This document shows positions 28,609 to 37,724 of a DNA stretch of 64,000 bases, piece after piece. Numbering within the stretch: the stretch's first letter is position 1; the number at the start of each line of letters is the position of its first letter. Below the pieces are notes generated by a model, which saw only the letters and a list, made by a program, of their open reading frames with translations, was not told where the DNA came from and searched no databases. The stretch is taken from positions 186,001-250,000 of the forward strand of contig CAWICQ010000011.1 in the NCBI GenBank assembly GCA_963834755.1, written 5' to 3'. The position numbers and the translations under genes were made by a program. The DNA is from Dokdonella_A sp963834755. GTDB lineage: Bacteria; Pseudomonadota; Gammaproteobacteria; Xanthomonadales; Rhodanobacteraceae.

Positions 28609-30396
28609 TCAAACCGCTGCGGGTATTACGGGAGCAATCGCGTCCTCGCGAAACTGCGTGCGATGCAGCGTGGCGTACCTGCCGTTGCGCGCGAGCAGCG
28701 TGGCGTGCGTGCCGCGCTCGACGACGCGCCCGTCTTCCAGCACGACGATCTGATCGGCGTGCTCGACTGTCGACAGCCGGTGCGCGATCACGAGCACGGT
28801 GCGATCGCGCATGAGTCGTGCGAGCGCATTCTGGATCAGGCGCTCCGATTCGCTGTCGAGCGCGCTCGTCGCTTCGTCGAGGATCAGGATCGGCGCATTC
28901 TTGAGCAAGGCGCGCGCAATCGCGATGCGCTGCCGCTGGCCACCGGACAGGAGCGCACCGCCTTCGCCGATGCTGCTGTCGAGCCCTTGCGGAAGACGCG
29001 TGATGAATTCCATCGCATTCGCGGCGCGCGCGGCGTCCTCGATCGCGGCCCGCGACGCAGCGGACAAAGAACCATAGGCAATGTTGCGCGCGACGGTGTC
29101 GTTGAACAGAACGACTTTCTGCCCGACCCAGGCGATCTGCTCGCGCAGACTTTCGATGGTGTAATCGGCGAGTACGCGGCCGTCGAGCAGGATTTCGCCG
29201 GCGCTCGGTTCGTAGAAACGCGGGAGCAGGCTGACCAGGCTCGTCTTGCCGGCGCCCGACGGACCAACCAGCGCCGTCACGGTGCCGCCGGCGCACTTGA
29301 GATCCACTCCGTTCAGCGCACCACGAATCTGTCCGGCGTAATGCAGCTCCACGCCGCGCAATTCGATCTGGCCGCGGCAACGCTCGACGCGCGTATGGCC
29401 TTCGTCGCGTTCGCCGGGGGTATCGATCACACTGAAGAGATCCTGCGCCGCGGCGATGCCGCGCTGCATGCCGGCCTGCACGGTAGTGAGCTGTTTCAGC
29501 GACGTCAGCATGACCATCATCGACGTGATCACCGACATGAACGAGCCCGGATCCATGTGCCGGATGATGCCCGGTCGCGTGGCGACGAAGATCACCGCGG
29601 CCAGCGAACATGCGGCGACCAGTTGCACCAGCGAGGTGGACAGCGCGTTGGTCGAAGCGATCTTGAGGTTCAGTCTTCGATTTTCATCGGCGACCGCATC
29701 GAAGCGCGTGCTCTCGTATTCACGGCCGCCGTAGATCTTGACCTCGCGATGTCCTGAGACGACTTCCTCGACGATGCCGGCGACCGAGCCCATCGAGCGC
29801 TGGATGCGATGGCTGATGCGTCGATACCGACGGCCGACGAAGTAGACGATTCCCGCGATCAGCGGAGCGAGCACGAACAAGGCGAGCGTCAAGCGCACGC
29901 TGGTGTAGAGCATACCCGCGGTGAGGCCGATGATCGTCAGCGAATGCAGGATCAGCGTCTTCAGCGCATCCGTGCTCGCGGTGGCCACTTGCTCGACCGT
30001 GTAGACGAGCCGCGAAATCTGCTCACCGGACGGCTCGCGATCGAAATACGCCGCCGGCAAGCGCAGATAGCGCGCGAACACTTCACTGCGCAACGCCTGC
30101 ACGACGCCGCGGCCGACGCGCGCCATGCCGAAATCCGTCGCGTACGTCGCCGAGCCGCGCACGATGAACAGCACGACAATCGCGACCGGCAGCCAGAAGA
30201 TCGTGCGCTGGTCGCGGCCGATGAAGAGATCGTTCAACATCGGCCGGATCAGCTGCATGAAAACGGTGCTGCACGCCGCGTCGAAAACCATGCCGAGAAC
30301 GGCCACTGCGGCAACGGTCCGATGCGGGCGAAGGTAGCCCAGCAACCGCTTGTAGGTTACGAAGAACGACGGTTTGACGGCGCCGGCGCTGCTCAC
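28609..30396 (-). CDS. msbA: lipid A export ABC transporter MsbA
   Basis: 595-residue half transporter that flips lipid A-core across the inner membrane. Six transmembrane helices in residues ~20-320, then nucleotide-binding domain: Walker A GPSGAGKTS, Q-loop WVGQKVVLF, signature LSGGQRQR, Walker B ILILDEATSALD, switch IAHRLSTVEHAD. The start overlaps the exbD stop by 4 bp; lpxK follows. Confidence 0.96.
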   Translation of the reverse strand: MSSAGAVKPSFFVTYKRLLGYLRPHRTVAAVAVLGMVFDAACSTVFMQLIRPMLNDLFIGRDQRTIFWLPVAIVVLFIVRGSATYATDFGMARVGRGVVQALRSEVFARYLRLPAAYFDREPSGEQISRLVYTVEQVATASTDALKTLILHSLTIIGLTAGMLYTSVRLTLALFVLAPLIAGIVYFVGRRYRRISHRIQRSMGSVAGIVEEVVSGHREVKIYGGREYESTRFDAVADENRRLNLKIASTNALSTSLVQLVAACSLAAVIFVATRPGIIRHMDPGSFMSVITSMMVMLTSLKQLTTVQAGMQRGIAAAQDLFSVIDTPGERDEGHTRVERCRGQIELRGVELHYAGQIRGALNGVDLKCAGGTVTALVGPSGAGKTSLVSLLPRFYEPSAGEILLDGRVLADYTIESLREQIAWVGQKVVLFNDTVARNIAYGSLSAASRAAIEDAARAANAMEFITRLPQGLDSSIGEGGALLSGGQRQRIAIARALLKNAPILILDEATSALDSESERLIQNALARLMRDRTVLVIAHRLSTVEHADQIVVLEDGRVVERGTHATLLARNGRYATLHRTQFREDAIAPVIPAAV

Positions 30397-30824
30397 GGAT
30401 GCGCGGTCGCCTGGGCCGGCGTCGTGGCGATCGAGAGGCGCGTGAACCCGAGCCGGCCGAGCGCATCCATCGCCGTGACCACGGACTGATGCGGCGTCAT
30501 CGCATCAGCGCGCAGCGTCACCGGCCGATCGCGATCGTCGCCGGCCACGCGTTCGATCGCCTCGCTCAACGAATCGAGGCTCGGATTCAGGACCTCGTTG
30601 TTGTCGATGTAATAGTGGCCTTCGCGATCGATCATGATGGTCAGCGCTTCGCGCTGCTCGGTGGAGTCGGCGGACGCCGCCTGCGGCAACGTCACTTTCA
30701 TGCGCGTGTGCTGCACGAAGGTCGTGGTCAGCACGAAGAACATCAATAGCGTCAGCATCACGTCGATCAACGAGATGACGTTGATCTCGAAATCGTCTTC
30801 GCGGCGGCCCGAAGTGATGCGCAT
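30393..30824 (-). CDS. exbD: biopolymer transport protein ExbD/TolR
   Basis: 143 residues with one N-terminal helix containing the key Asp (FEINVISLIDVMLTLLMFFV) and a periplasmic domain (LPQAASADSTEQREALTIMI, LRADAMTPHQSVVTAMDALG). It uses proton flow together with ExbB to energise outer-membrane processes. In Lysobacterales this exbB-exbD pair commonly precedes msbA. Confidence 0.93.
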   Translation of the reverse strand: MRITSGRREDDFEINVISLIDVMLTLLMFFVLTTTFVQHTRMKVTLPQAASADSTEQREALTIMIDREGHYYIDNNEVLNPSLDSLSEAIERVAGDDRDRPVTLRADAMTPHQSVVTAMDALGRLGFTRLSIATTPAQATAHP

Positions 30825-30830
30825 GATGCG

Positions 30831-31482
30831 TCAGCTCGCCGCGCGCGCCACGCGCACGACCGTCGTCGCCGCCGCCTTCGCCGATTGTGGTCAGCTCATC
30901 GGTGAGCAGGAACACCTGGCGTTCCATTTCGACGACGAGCTCGACCACGCGACCGCGGAAGTAACGATGGAATACGTACGCGGGAATCGCGACGCACAGA
31001 CCCGCCGCCGTGCATACCAGCGCTTCGCCGATGCCGCCGGCCATCTTCATCGGATCGCCGACGCCGCTGATCATCACCGCGAAGAACATCTTGATCAGGC
31101 CGAACACCGTGCCGAGCAGACCGAGCAGCGGACCGATCAGCGCGATCGTGCCGAGCGTGTTGAGGAACCGCTCCAGTCGATACACGACGTGCCGGCCGGT
31201 ATCCTCGACGCGTTCCTTGATGATCTCGCGCGGCCGATTGCGCACGGACAGCGCCGCCGCGAGCAGCTCGCCGAGCGGCGAGTTCGCACTCAATACGCCA
31301 AGATGCTCCGGATCGATCTTGCGCGTGCGCGCCCATTCGCGCACCTCGTCGCCGAGGCCCGGCGGAATCACGGCCGAGCGCCGCAGCGACCAGAACCTTT
31401 CCAGAATGATCGCCAGCGCAACCGCCGAGCAGATCAGGATGGGCACCATCGCCCAGCCGCCCGCCATCAGGATTTCGAGCAC
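30831..31482 (-). CDS. exbB: MotA/TolQ/ExbB proton channel protein, frameshifted at C-terminus
   Basis: Three-helix proton channel. VLEILMAGGWAMVPILICSA from a GTG at 31482 (AAGG ahead), the cytoplasmic loop, then IALIGPLLGLLGTVFGLIKM and IGEALVCTAAGLCVAIPAYV. As written the frame runs ~300 bp into exbD. Removing one base in the GGCGGC run at about 30861-30885 instead gives an end in ARAAS with a TGA at 30831, 6 bp before the exbD ATG, and a ~216-residue protein of normal size. Confidence 0.9.
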
Positions 31483-31678
31483 GGTTCTACCTTCCGTTCG
31501 TTCAAGGCCGCGAGTCGCCCGCCGGCCCGAATCATAGCAGCGTGGCGAGCCGGCACTCTGCGACGCGCTGCGCATCGATCAATTTTGAGCGCGGAACTGG
31601 CACCTGCCGCGGCGATGCTCGTGCCGACGCGACGGCACAGGCCCTATGCCGGAAGCGTTTCTCGAACCGCTCTGGAGA

Positions 31679-34033
31679 TCACGGCGGCTCGCTGCGTTCG
31701 CGCCAATAGCGGCGGCGCTCGCGCTCGCCTCGTGCGAACGGCGCGCCCGACGCAGGAAATTCGACGGTAAGCGCTCCCTGCCCGGCCGTGTTGAGCAACG
31801 GGACCTCTGCGTCCCGGAATCGCGCAACGGTCTCCGCGTGCGGATGACCGTAGCGGCTATGCCAGCCCGCCGAGACGATCGCGAGCGCGGGTTGCGTCGC
31901 AGCAATGAAATCGGCACTCGATGACGTGCGGCTGCCATGATGCGCAACGGCGAGCACGAGCGGCGTCCCGGCGCCGACCGCGTTCGCGACTTGCGACTCC
32001 ACGCGACTCGTGATGTCACCGGTCAACAGGAGGCGGCCGCCGACGCCTTCGATCAGCAAGACGCACGAGCGATCGTTGTTGCCGCGCGGTTCGGGCGGCC
32101 CGAGCATCTCCGCTGCGGGCGAGACGAGGCGGAAATGTGCGCCGTCCCAATCCCACGATTCACCCGCGACACACTGACGCAATGTCAGATCGCCGCGATA
32201 CGGCTCGCCGCCTTCGAGGTCCGCCGATGGAAATTCGCGAGCGACGGCCGGCGCGCCGCCGGCGTGGTCGTTGTCGCCGTGACTGATCACGATGCGGTCG
32301 AGATCTGAAACGCCGAGCGCATGCAGCGTCGGCAGCACGGCGGCCTTGCCGAGATCGAACTCCGATGGATAGCGCGCGCCGGCGTCATACAGCAACGCGT
32401 GAGTCTGTGTACGCACGAGCACCGAGAGTCCCTGGCCGACGTCGATGAACACGGCCTCGAATGCGCCCGCTTCGATGTCCTTGCGTGCCGGCGCGAGCAA
32501 CGGCAGGAACAGAAGCAGTCCAGCACTCCGCGCCGGAACGCCGCGTGGCATCAGCATCCAGAACGCGCCGATCATCGCGAGGACCAGCGCGCCAAGACTG
32601 GCCTCCGGCAGATACTCGTGTGCGCCGGGCAACCCTGCCATGAATTCGAGAAACATCCACTGCACCCGCGCGCAAGCACCTGCGGCGAGCAGCGGAAGCG
32701 TTGCCAGCGCGGGTACCGTCAACAGCGCGAGCACGCCGACGAGGCACAGCGGCACGATGACGAAACTCACGAACGGCACCGCGACAAGATTCGAGAGCGC
32801 GCCGATCAGCGAGGCTTCGCCGAAGAACCCGATCGTCAACGGCAGCAGCGAGAGCGACATCACGAGCTGTCCGATCGTGAGCTCGCGCGCGAAACCGAGA
32901 AGCCCGCGCTGGCGGACCAGGCACAGAATCAGGAACGCCACGCCGCCGAACGAAAGCCAGAACCCGGCCGACAACACCGCGAGCGGATCGACGATGAGAA
33001 TCGCGACCAGCGCCAGCGACAACGTTTGCGCGCCGCCGCTCGATCGACGACTGAGCCGCGCGAGTGCGACGACGGCGATCATCGACAACGTGCGCACCGT
33101 CGGCAGGCTGCCGCCGGCGAGAACGCCATAGAAAATACCCGTGACGAGCGCGGCCGGCACGGCGGCGATCGCCAGCGGAATGCGCAGCGCTAGCCGCGGG
33201 AAGAACCAGCCCAGCAACCGCACGAGCAGCGCGCCGAGGCCCGCCGCGACACCGACATGGAATCCCGAAATCGCGATCAGGTGCGGAATGCCGTTCGCGC
33301 GCGCGACTTCCCAGTCGTCTTCGTCGAGACCGCGCGTATCGCCCACCGCAAATGCGCGCACCAGCGCAGCGTCGTGCGGCGCGGGGATGCGTTGCACGAT
33401 CTCGCGAGAAATCCGGTCGCGGAGCCCGTCGACACAGAGCGCGCGCGTTCCGACGCGTCGATTTGTGCCGTTGTCGCGTACGTAGCCCGTCGCGACCACG
33501 CCGCGCTCGAGCGCGGAGCGCTCACTGTCGAAACCGCCCGGATTGACCAGTCCTCGCGGCCGCTTCAATCGGACGCGCAGTTGCCAGCGGCTGCACGGCT
33601 CAAACGTGTCCGCGCCCGCGTCGTACCAGGCGACGCGGATGTCTCCGTGCAAGCCGATGCTCGCGCCGTCGAGCGACGCGCTTTCGAGCCGAAGCGTCGC
33701 ACGCACGCCGTCGGGACGTGTCAAAGGCAGGTCGGACACGACGGCGGTCACATCGAGATCGTGGCCTTCGAGCGGCTCCGGCAGACGTGCATCGAGCGCG
33801 ACGAGTGCGCGCCACGCGCACCACGCGAAACCGAGTGCCGCGACTGCGACGAGACGACACCTCGGGAATCGCCACGCGACGGTGCCCGCGATGGCGATCA
33901 GCGCGTCGATCGCCAGTGGCGGCAACGACGGACAGGCCTGTACCGCGGCCACGCCAGCAAGCAGTGCCGCAGCGCGGCGCGGCGTTATCGCGAACCGATC
34001 GCCGCGGGATGACTTCTGATCGATGATCGGCAA
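31679..34033 (-). CDS. comEC: DNA internalization-related competence protein ComEC/Rec2
   Basis: 784 residues. DUF4131-like N-terminal region, multi-helix competence channel (HLIAISGFHVGVAAGLGALL, GGSLPTVRTLSMI), and a C-terminal metallo-beta-lactamase domain (FIDVGQGLSVLVRTQTHALL, ISHGDNDHAGG, LLTGDITSRVE, VAHHGSRTSSS). It forms the inner-membrane pore for single-stranded DNA during natural transformation. Full length and uninterrupted despite the many indels in its neighbours. Confidence 0.94.
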   Translation of the reverse strand: MPIIDQKSSRGDRFAITPRRAAALLAGVAAVQACPSLPPLAIDALIAIAGTVAWRFPRCRLVAVAALGFAWCAWRALVALDARLPEPLEGHDLDVTAVVSDLPLTRPDGVRATLRLESASLDGASIGLHGDIRVAWYDAGADTFEPCSRWQLRVRLKRPRGLVNPGGFDSERSALERGVVATGYVRDNGTNRRVGTRALCVDGLRDRISREIVQRIPAPHDAALVRAFAVGDTRGLDEDDWEVARANGIPHLIAISGFHVGVAAGLGALLVRLLGWFFPRLALRIPLAIAAVPAALVTGIFYGVLAGGSLPTVRTLSMIAVVALARLSRRSSGGAQTLSLALVAILIVDPLAVLSAGFWLSFGGVAFLILCLVRQRGLLGFARELTIGQLVMSLSLLPLTIGFFGEASLIGALSNLVAVPFVSFVIVPLCLVGVLALLTVPALATLPLLAAGACARVQWMFLEFMAGLPGAHEYLPEASLGALVLAMIGAFWMLMPRGVPARSAGLLLFLPLLAPARKDIEAGAFEAVFIDVGQGLSVLVRTQTHALLYDAGARYPSEFDLGKAAVLPTLHALGVSDLDRIVISHGDNDHAGGAPAVAREFPSADLEGGEPYRGDLTLRQCVAGESWDWDGAHFRLVSPAAEMLGPPEPRGNNDRSCVLLIEGVGGRLLLTGDITSRVESQVANAVGAGTPLVLAVAHHGSRTSSSADFIAATQPALAIVSAGWHSRYGHPHAETVARFRDAEVPLLNTAGQGALTVEFPASGAPFARGERERRRYWRERSEPP

Positions 34034-34099
34034 ATCCTTTGCCTTGTCTTGGCGCGTTTCATGCGCCGTCCATTCGGTTCGCAGCGCGCGCGGTCGATT

Positions 34100-34818
34100 T
34101 CAGGCGTTCCCTGCGTGCAAGGTTCCACCGGAGAGTTCCAGCGTGCGCTGGGCACGTGCGGCAAGCCGCGGGTCGTGCGTAACCAGCACCAGCGCCGTGC
34201 CGATTTCGCGATTCAATTCGAGCATGAGCGCATAAACCTGCGCGGCGTTTTTCTCGTCGAGATTGCCGGTCGGCTCGTCGCCAAGCACGCATGCCGGCCG
34301 CGTGACCAGAGCGCGCGCGACGGCACAGCGTTGCCTCTCGCCGCCGGATAGCTCGCCCGGCTTGTGCTCGAGGCGCGCGCCGAGACCGACGCGCTCGAGC
34401 AGCGTGCGCGCCTGATCGCGCGCGGCGCTGATCGCCGTTCCGCGAATCAGAGCGGCATGCACACGTTTTCGAGCGCGGTGAACTCGGGCAAAAGATGATG
34501 AAACTGGTACACGAAACCGAGCGACCGGTTACGCAGCTCGCCGCGCGCGCGATCGGAAAGACGCGACATCGTCTTGCCTTCGACCCGCACTTCGCCGGCG
34601 CTCGGCTCATCGAGTCCGCCGAGGATGTGCAGCAGCGTCGACTTGCCGGTTCCGGATGCACCGACGATCGCGACCGTCTCGCCGCGACGAACGGCGAGGC
34701 TGACGTCGCTCAGCACATCCGTGCGGAGCTTGCCTTCCTGATAGGTCTTGGCGACCTTGTCCGCCCGCAGGACGATGTCGTCGGTCACCTCGTTCGCCCG
34801 CGCTGGCACGTTATTCAT
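34100..34818 (-). CDS. lolD: lipoprotein-releasing ABC ATPase LolD, frameshifted
   Basis: ATPase of the LolCDE complex that releases outer-membrane lipoproteins. First part (from ATG 34818): Walker A GASGTGKSTLLHILGGLDEP, GFVYQFHHLLPEFTALENV. After a break at 34447-34452 the second frame gives signature LSGGERQRCAVARALV, Walker B CVLGDEPTGNLD and LVLVTHDPRLA. Adding one base (ENVCMPL then LIRGTA) gives ~239 residues, the family size. ATGA overlap with lolC. Confidence 0.92.
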
Positions 34819-36056
34819 AGCGAAGCGCCGCCGCGGGTTCGGTGCGCGCCGCGCGCCACGCCGGATACAAGCGTCGCGAACACGCAGAATACGAACGCCG
34901 TCACCGTGATCCAGCCGACATCGATCCAGTGCAGGTCGCTCGGCAGCTCGCTGATGTAGTAGACATCCGGCGAAAGGAACGTGACATGGAACGTGTGCTC
35001 GATCCATTTCACGATCGCCTCGACGTTGAGCGCCAGCAGCACGCCGAACAGAACGCCCATCGCGATGCCGAGCGTGCCGACCAGCACGCCTTGCACCATG
35101 AACGTGCCCATGACGCTTCGCGGCGTCTGGCCGAGCGTGCGCAGAATCGCGATGTCGGATTGCTTGTCGGTGACGAGCATGACCAGCGTGGAAACGAGAT
35201 TGAACGCCGCCACCGCGACGATCAGCGAGAGAATCAGGAACATCACCTTCTTCTCCATCGCGATTGCCTTGAAGAAGTTGTTGTGCCCTTGCATCCAGTC
35301 GGTGATGCGATACATCTGCCCGAGCTCGTCGGCGAGCGAACGTCCGACCGCAAATGCCTGGAACATGTCGTCGAGGCGCAGGCGAATGCCGGTCGGACCA
35401 TCGAGGCGATACAGCGTTTCGGCGTCCTGTATGTTCACGACCGCGAGGCCCGAGTCGTACTCCTGCATGCCGGCTTCGAAAATGCCGACAACGGTGAAAC
35501 GCTTCAGTCGCGGCAGCGCGCCGATCGGTGTCACGCTGATTTCCGGCGCGAACACGGTGACGTGATCGCCGACATCCAGCCGCCGAGCATCTGCGCAAGC
35601 TCCTTGCCGAGCACGATGCCGAAGCTGCCGGGCGTGAGATCCGACAATTTGCCGCGCACCATGCGCTGGTCGATCTCGGAAACATGCGGTTCGAGATCCG
35701 GCATGACGCCGCGAATCAGCGCGCCCGCGTTGCGCGAACCTTGCAGCATCGCTTCGCGCTCGACGTATGGCGCTGCACCGAGCACGTGCGGATTTGCCTT
35801 CGCGCGTATCGAGCGCGACCGGCCAGTCGCGTACGGTTTCGTCGACGCCCGAAATCGTCGCGTGCGAAACCATGCCGAGAATGCGGTCTTTCAATTCCTT
35901 GTCGAAGCCGTTCATCACCGAGATCACCGTGATCAACGCGGTCACGCCGACCGCGATGCCGAGGATCGACACCAGCGAAATGAACGAGATGAAATGGTTG
36001 CGGCGCTTTGCCCGCGTATAGCGCAAGCCGATGAAGACTTCCAAAGGTCGGAACAT
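34815..36056 (-). CDS. lolC: lipoprotein-releasing permease LolC/E, internal segment out of frame
   Basis: 413-residue MacB/LolC-type permease. N-terminal EVFIGLRYTRAKRRNHFISF and first helix, C-terminal helices (ILSLIVAVAAFNLVSTLVML, GTFMVQGVLVGTLGIAMGVL). About 75 central residues read in a wrong frame: an extra base near 35795-35812 and a missing base near 35577-35585 compensate. The correct frame gives NPHVLGAAPYVEREAML and VRGKLSDLTPGSFGIVLGKE, the typical periplasmic region. Because the shifted stretch lacks stops, simple gene calling would accept a wrong protein here. Confidence 0.9.
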   Translation of the reverse strand: MFRPLEVFIGLRYTRAKRRNHFISFISLVSILGIAVGVTALITVISVMNGFDKELKDRILGMVSHATISGVDETVRDWPVALDTREGKSARARCSAIRRARSDAARFAQRGRADSRRHAGSRTACFRDRPAHGARQIVGSHARQLRHRARQGACADARRLDVGDHVTVFAPEISVTPIGALPRLKRFTVVGIFEAGMQEYDSGLAVVNIQDAETLYRLDGPTGIRLRLDDMFQAFAVGRSLADELGQMYRITDWMQGHNNFFKAIAMEKKVMFLILSLIVAVAAFNLVSTLVMLVTDKQSDIAILRTLGQTPRSVMGTFMVQGVLVGTLGIAMGVLFGVLLALNVEAIVKWIEHTFHVTFLSPDVYYISELPSDLHWIDVGWITVTAFVFCVFATLVSGVARGAHRTRGGASL

Positions 36057-36170
36057 GCGGGCCTTGAATTCCTTGCGGACAATTCCGTCGCGAACAATCG
36101 CCGTCGCTGCCTCGGACCGCGAGCGACGGCGAGAGTGCCGCAATCGCTGGCGACCGGCAAGCGATCGCGG

Positions 36171-36597
36171 CTAGCCGGTTTGTGCGACTTCGGCGCGTGC
36201 GAGCAGCAGGATCAGGCGACGACGCGTTTCGGCGTCGACGTTGTCCGGACCCAATACGGCGCGAAAACGGCAGGCGGCGCGCGCGCCGGAAGTCGAGCAC
36301 GAACCAGCTGCCCAACCGGGTATGTGCCTTGAGATCGACGGCATGCTCGGCCTCATCGACGTCGACGAGTTTCCAGCCCGAAGCCTGATAAGCGATGCGC
36401 CGAAACGGCGCGTATATGAAACGCTTCAAGGCCGCCATACCTGAAACGAGCGCGGCGAGCGAGAGCGCGATTCCAGCACTCCACGGCAAAGCGCTGAACC
36501 ACGGCGCCGCCATGGCCGCGATGACGACGACCGACGCAGCGACGGCGATCCAGCGCGACGGGCGATAGTCAAACGCGATGGTGAGCGCGGATTTCAT
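36171..36597 (-). CDS. ygfX: YgfX/CptA-like membrane protein, frameshifted
   Basis: Small protein with two adjacent helices (IAVAASVVVIAAMAAPWF, GIALSLAALVSGMAALKRF) followed by a soluble part (QASGWKLVDVDEAEHAVD, GSWFVLDFR) as in YgfX/CptA, the usual neighbour of sdhE. One extra base in the TTTT run at 36264-36267 must be removed to reach FRAVLGPDNVDAETRRRLI and the stop at 36171, giving ~141 residues. Its start overlaps the sdhE end by 29 bp. Confidence 0.8.
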
Positions 36598-36835
36598 CGA
36601 CGATGGCGGCGAAGCGATGTTCGGTCGGCTCGCTTTGACCCGTCATCCAGCCCCAGAGTTCGGGATCGGGCGTGTCGAGCAGCGCGTCGAATGCCGCACG
36701 CGCGGCGACGTCCGCATTCGGGAAGCGTTCGCGTAACCACCAGTCGAGCAGTCGATCGAGCTCGCGCGTGCCGCGTCGGCAACGCCAGCGCAACCTGCCG
36801 ATCTCGGATGCTTCGGATGGCACGCCGGCGAGCAC
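36569..36835 (-). CDS. sdhE: FAD assembly factor SdhE
   Basis: 88 residues, YgfY/SDHAF2 family, which promotes covalent flavinylation of SdhA. Helical bundle with the conserved LRWRCRRGTRELDRLLDWWL (the RGxxE motif) and FDALLDTPDPELWGWM. Starts just after sdhB in the same direction and overlaps ygfX. Confidence 0.93.
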   Translation of the reverse strand: MLAGVPSEASEIGRLRWRCRRGTRELDRLLDWWLRERFPNADVAARAAFDALLDTPDPELWGWMTGQSEPTEHRFAAIVDEIRAHHRV

Positions 36836-36844
36836 GCGGCGTTC

Positions 36845-37631
36845 TCAGGACTGCCGCTCGACGATCAGCTTTTTCACTTCGGCGATGGCCTTCGCCGGGA
36901 TTCAAGCCCTTCGGGCAGGTGCGCGTGCAATTCATGATCGTGTGGCAGCGATACAGCTTGAACGGATCTTCGAGCTCATCGAGGCGGGCGCCGGTGTCTT
37001 CGTCGCGCGAATCGACGATCCAGCGATACGCCTGCAGCAGCACGGCCGGGCCGAGATAGCGATCGGCGTTCCACCAGTAGCTCGGACAGGACGTCGTGCA
37101 GCACGCGCAAAGAATGCACTCGTACAACCCATCGAGCTTGGCGCGATCTTCCTTCGATTGCAGCCGCTCCCGATCCGGCGGCGGCGGCGTTTCGGTGCGG
37201 ATCCACGGCTTGATCGATGCGTATTGCGCGTAGAAATGCGTGAGATCGGGCACCAGATCCTTGACCACCGGCATGTGCGGCAACGGATAGATCTTCACGT
37301 CGCCACTCGCGCAATCCTCGATCGCCTTGGTGCATGCGAGCGTGTTGGTGCCGTCGATGTTCATCGCGCACGAACCGCAGATGCCTTCGCGGCACGAACG
37401 CCGGAACGTCAGCGTCGAATCGATCTCGTTCTTGATCTTGATCAGCGCGTCGAGAACCATCGGACCGCACGTCGCGAGATCGACATCGTAGGTGTCGATG
37501 TGCGGATTCTCGCCATCGTCCGGACTCCAGCGATAGATGCGGAACGTGCGCACGTTCTTGGCATCGGAGTTGGCCACGTGGTGCGTGCCCGGCTTGATCT
37601 TCGAGTTTTTCGGTAGCGTGAATTCAGCCAT
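36845..37631 (-). CDS. sdhB: succinate dehydrogenase iron-sulfur subunit, frameshifted near C-terminus
   Basis: Iron-sulfur subunit of complex II. 2Fe-2S Cys in RRSCREGICGSCAMNIDG and LACTKAI; 4Fe-4S ECILCACCTTSC; 3Fe-4S YRCHTIMNCTRTCPKGLNP. After CPKGLNP an extra base in a CCC run (36897-36899) shifts the frame; without it the end reads AKAIAEVKKLIVERQS with a TGA at 36845, and the protein is 261 residues, the family length. All cluster cysteines lie before the break. Confidence 0.94.
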
Positions 37632-37633
37632 GG

Positions 37634-37719
37634 GGATTCCCGGGATTCGGCGTTCGGGATTCGGGACGAACGAGATGCGACCGCCTATGCCATCCCGAAT
37701 GCCGATTGCCGAATCCCGT
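37634..37719. repeat. GGGATTCGG inverted repeat between sdhB and sdhA
   Basis: GGGATTCCCGGGATTCGGCG, TTCGGGATTCGGGA (37634-37666) and ATCCCGAATGCCGATTGCCG, AATCCCG (37692-37719) are facing copies of the CGGGATTCGG repeat common between genes in Xanthomonads. It fills the 93-bp gap. Confidence 0.75.
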
Positions 37720-37724
37720 TTTCA

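Noticed and set aside
30505..31575. 356-residue fusion of ExbB with a frame through exbD
   Set aside because: The tail is an out-of-frame reading of exbD; a single indel gives a normal ExbB end 6 bp before exbD.
34815..36143. LolC read as one uninterrupted frame
   Set aside because: About 75 central residues are Arg/Ser/His-rich nonsense, while another frame gives the expected periplasmic sequence; two compensating indels explain it.
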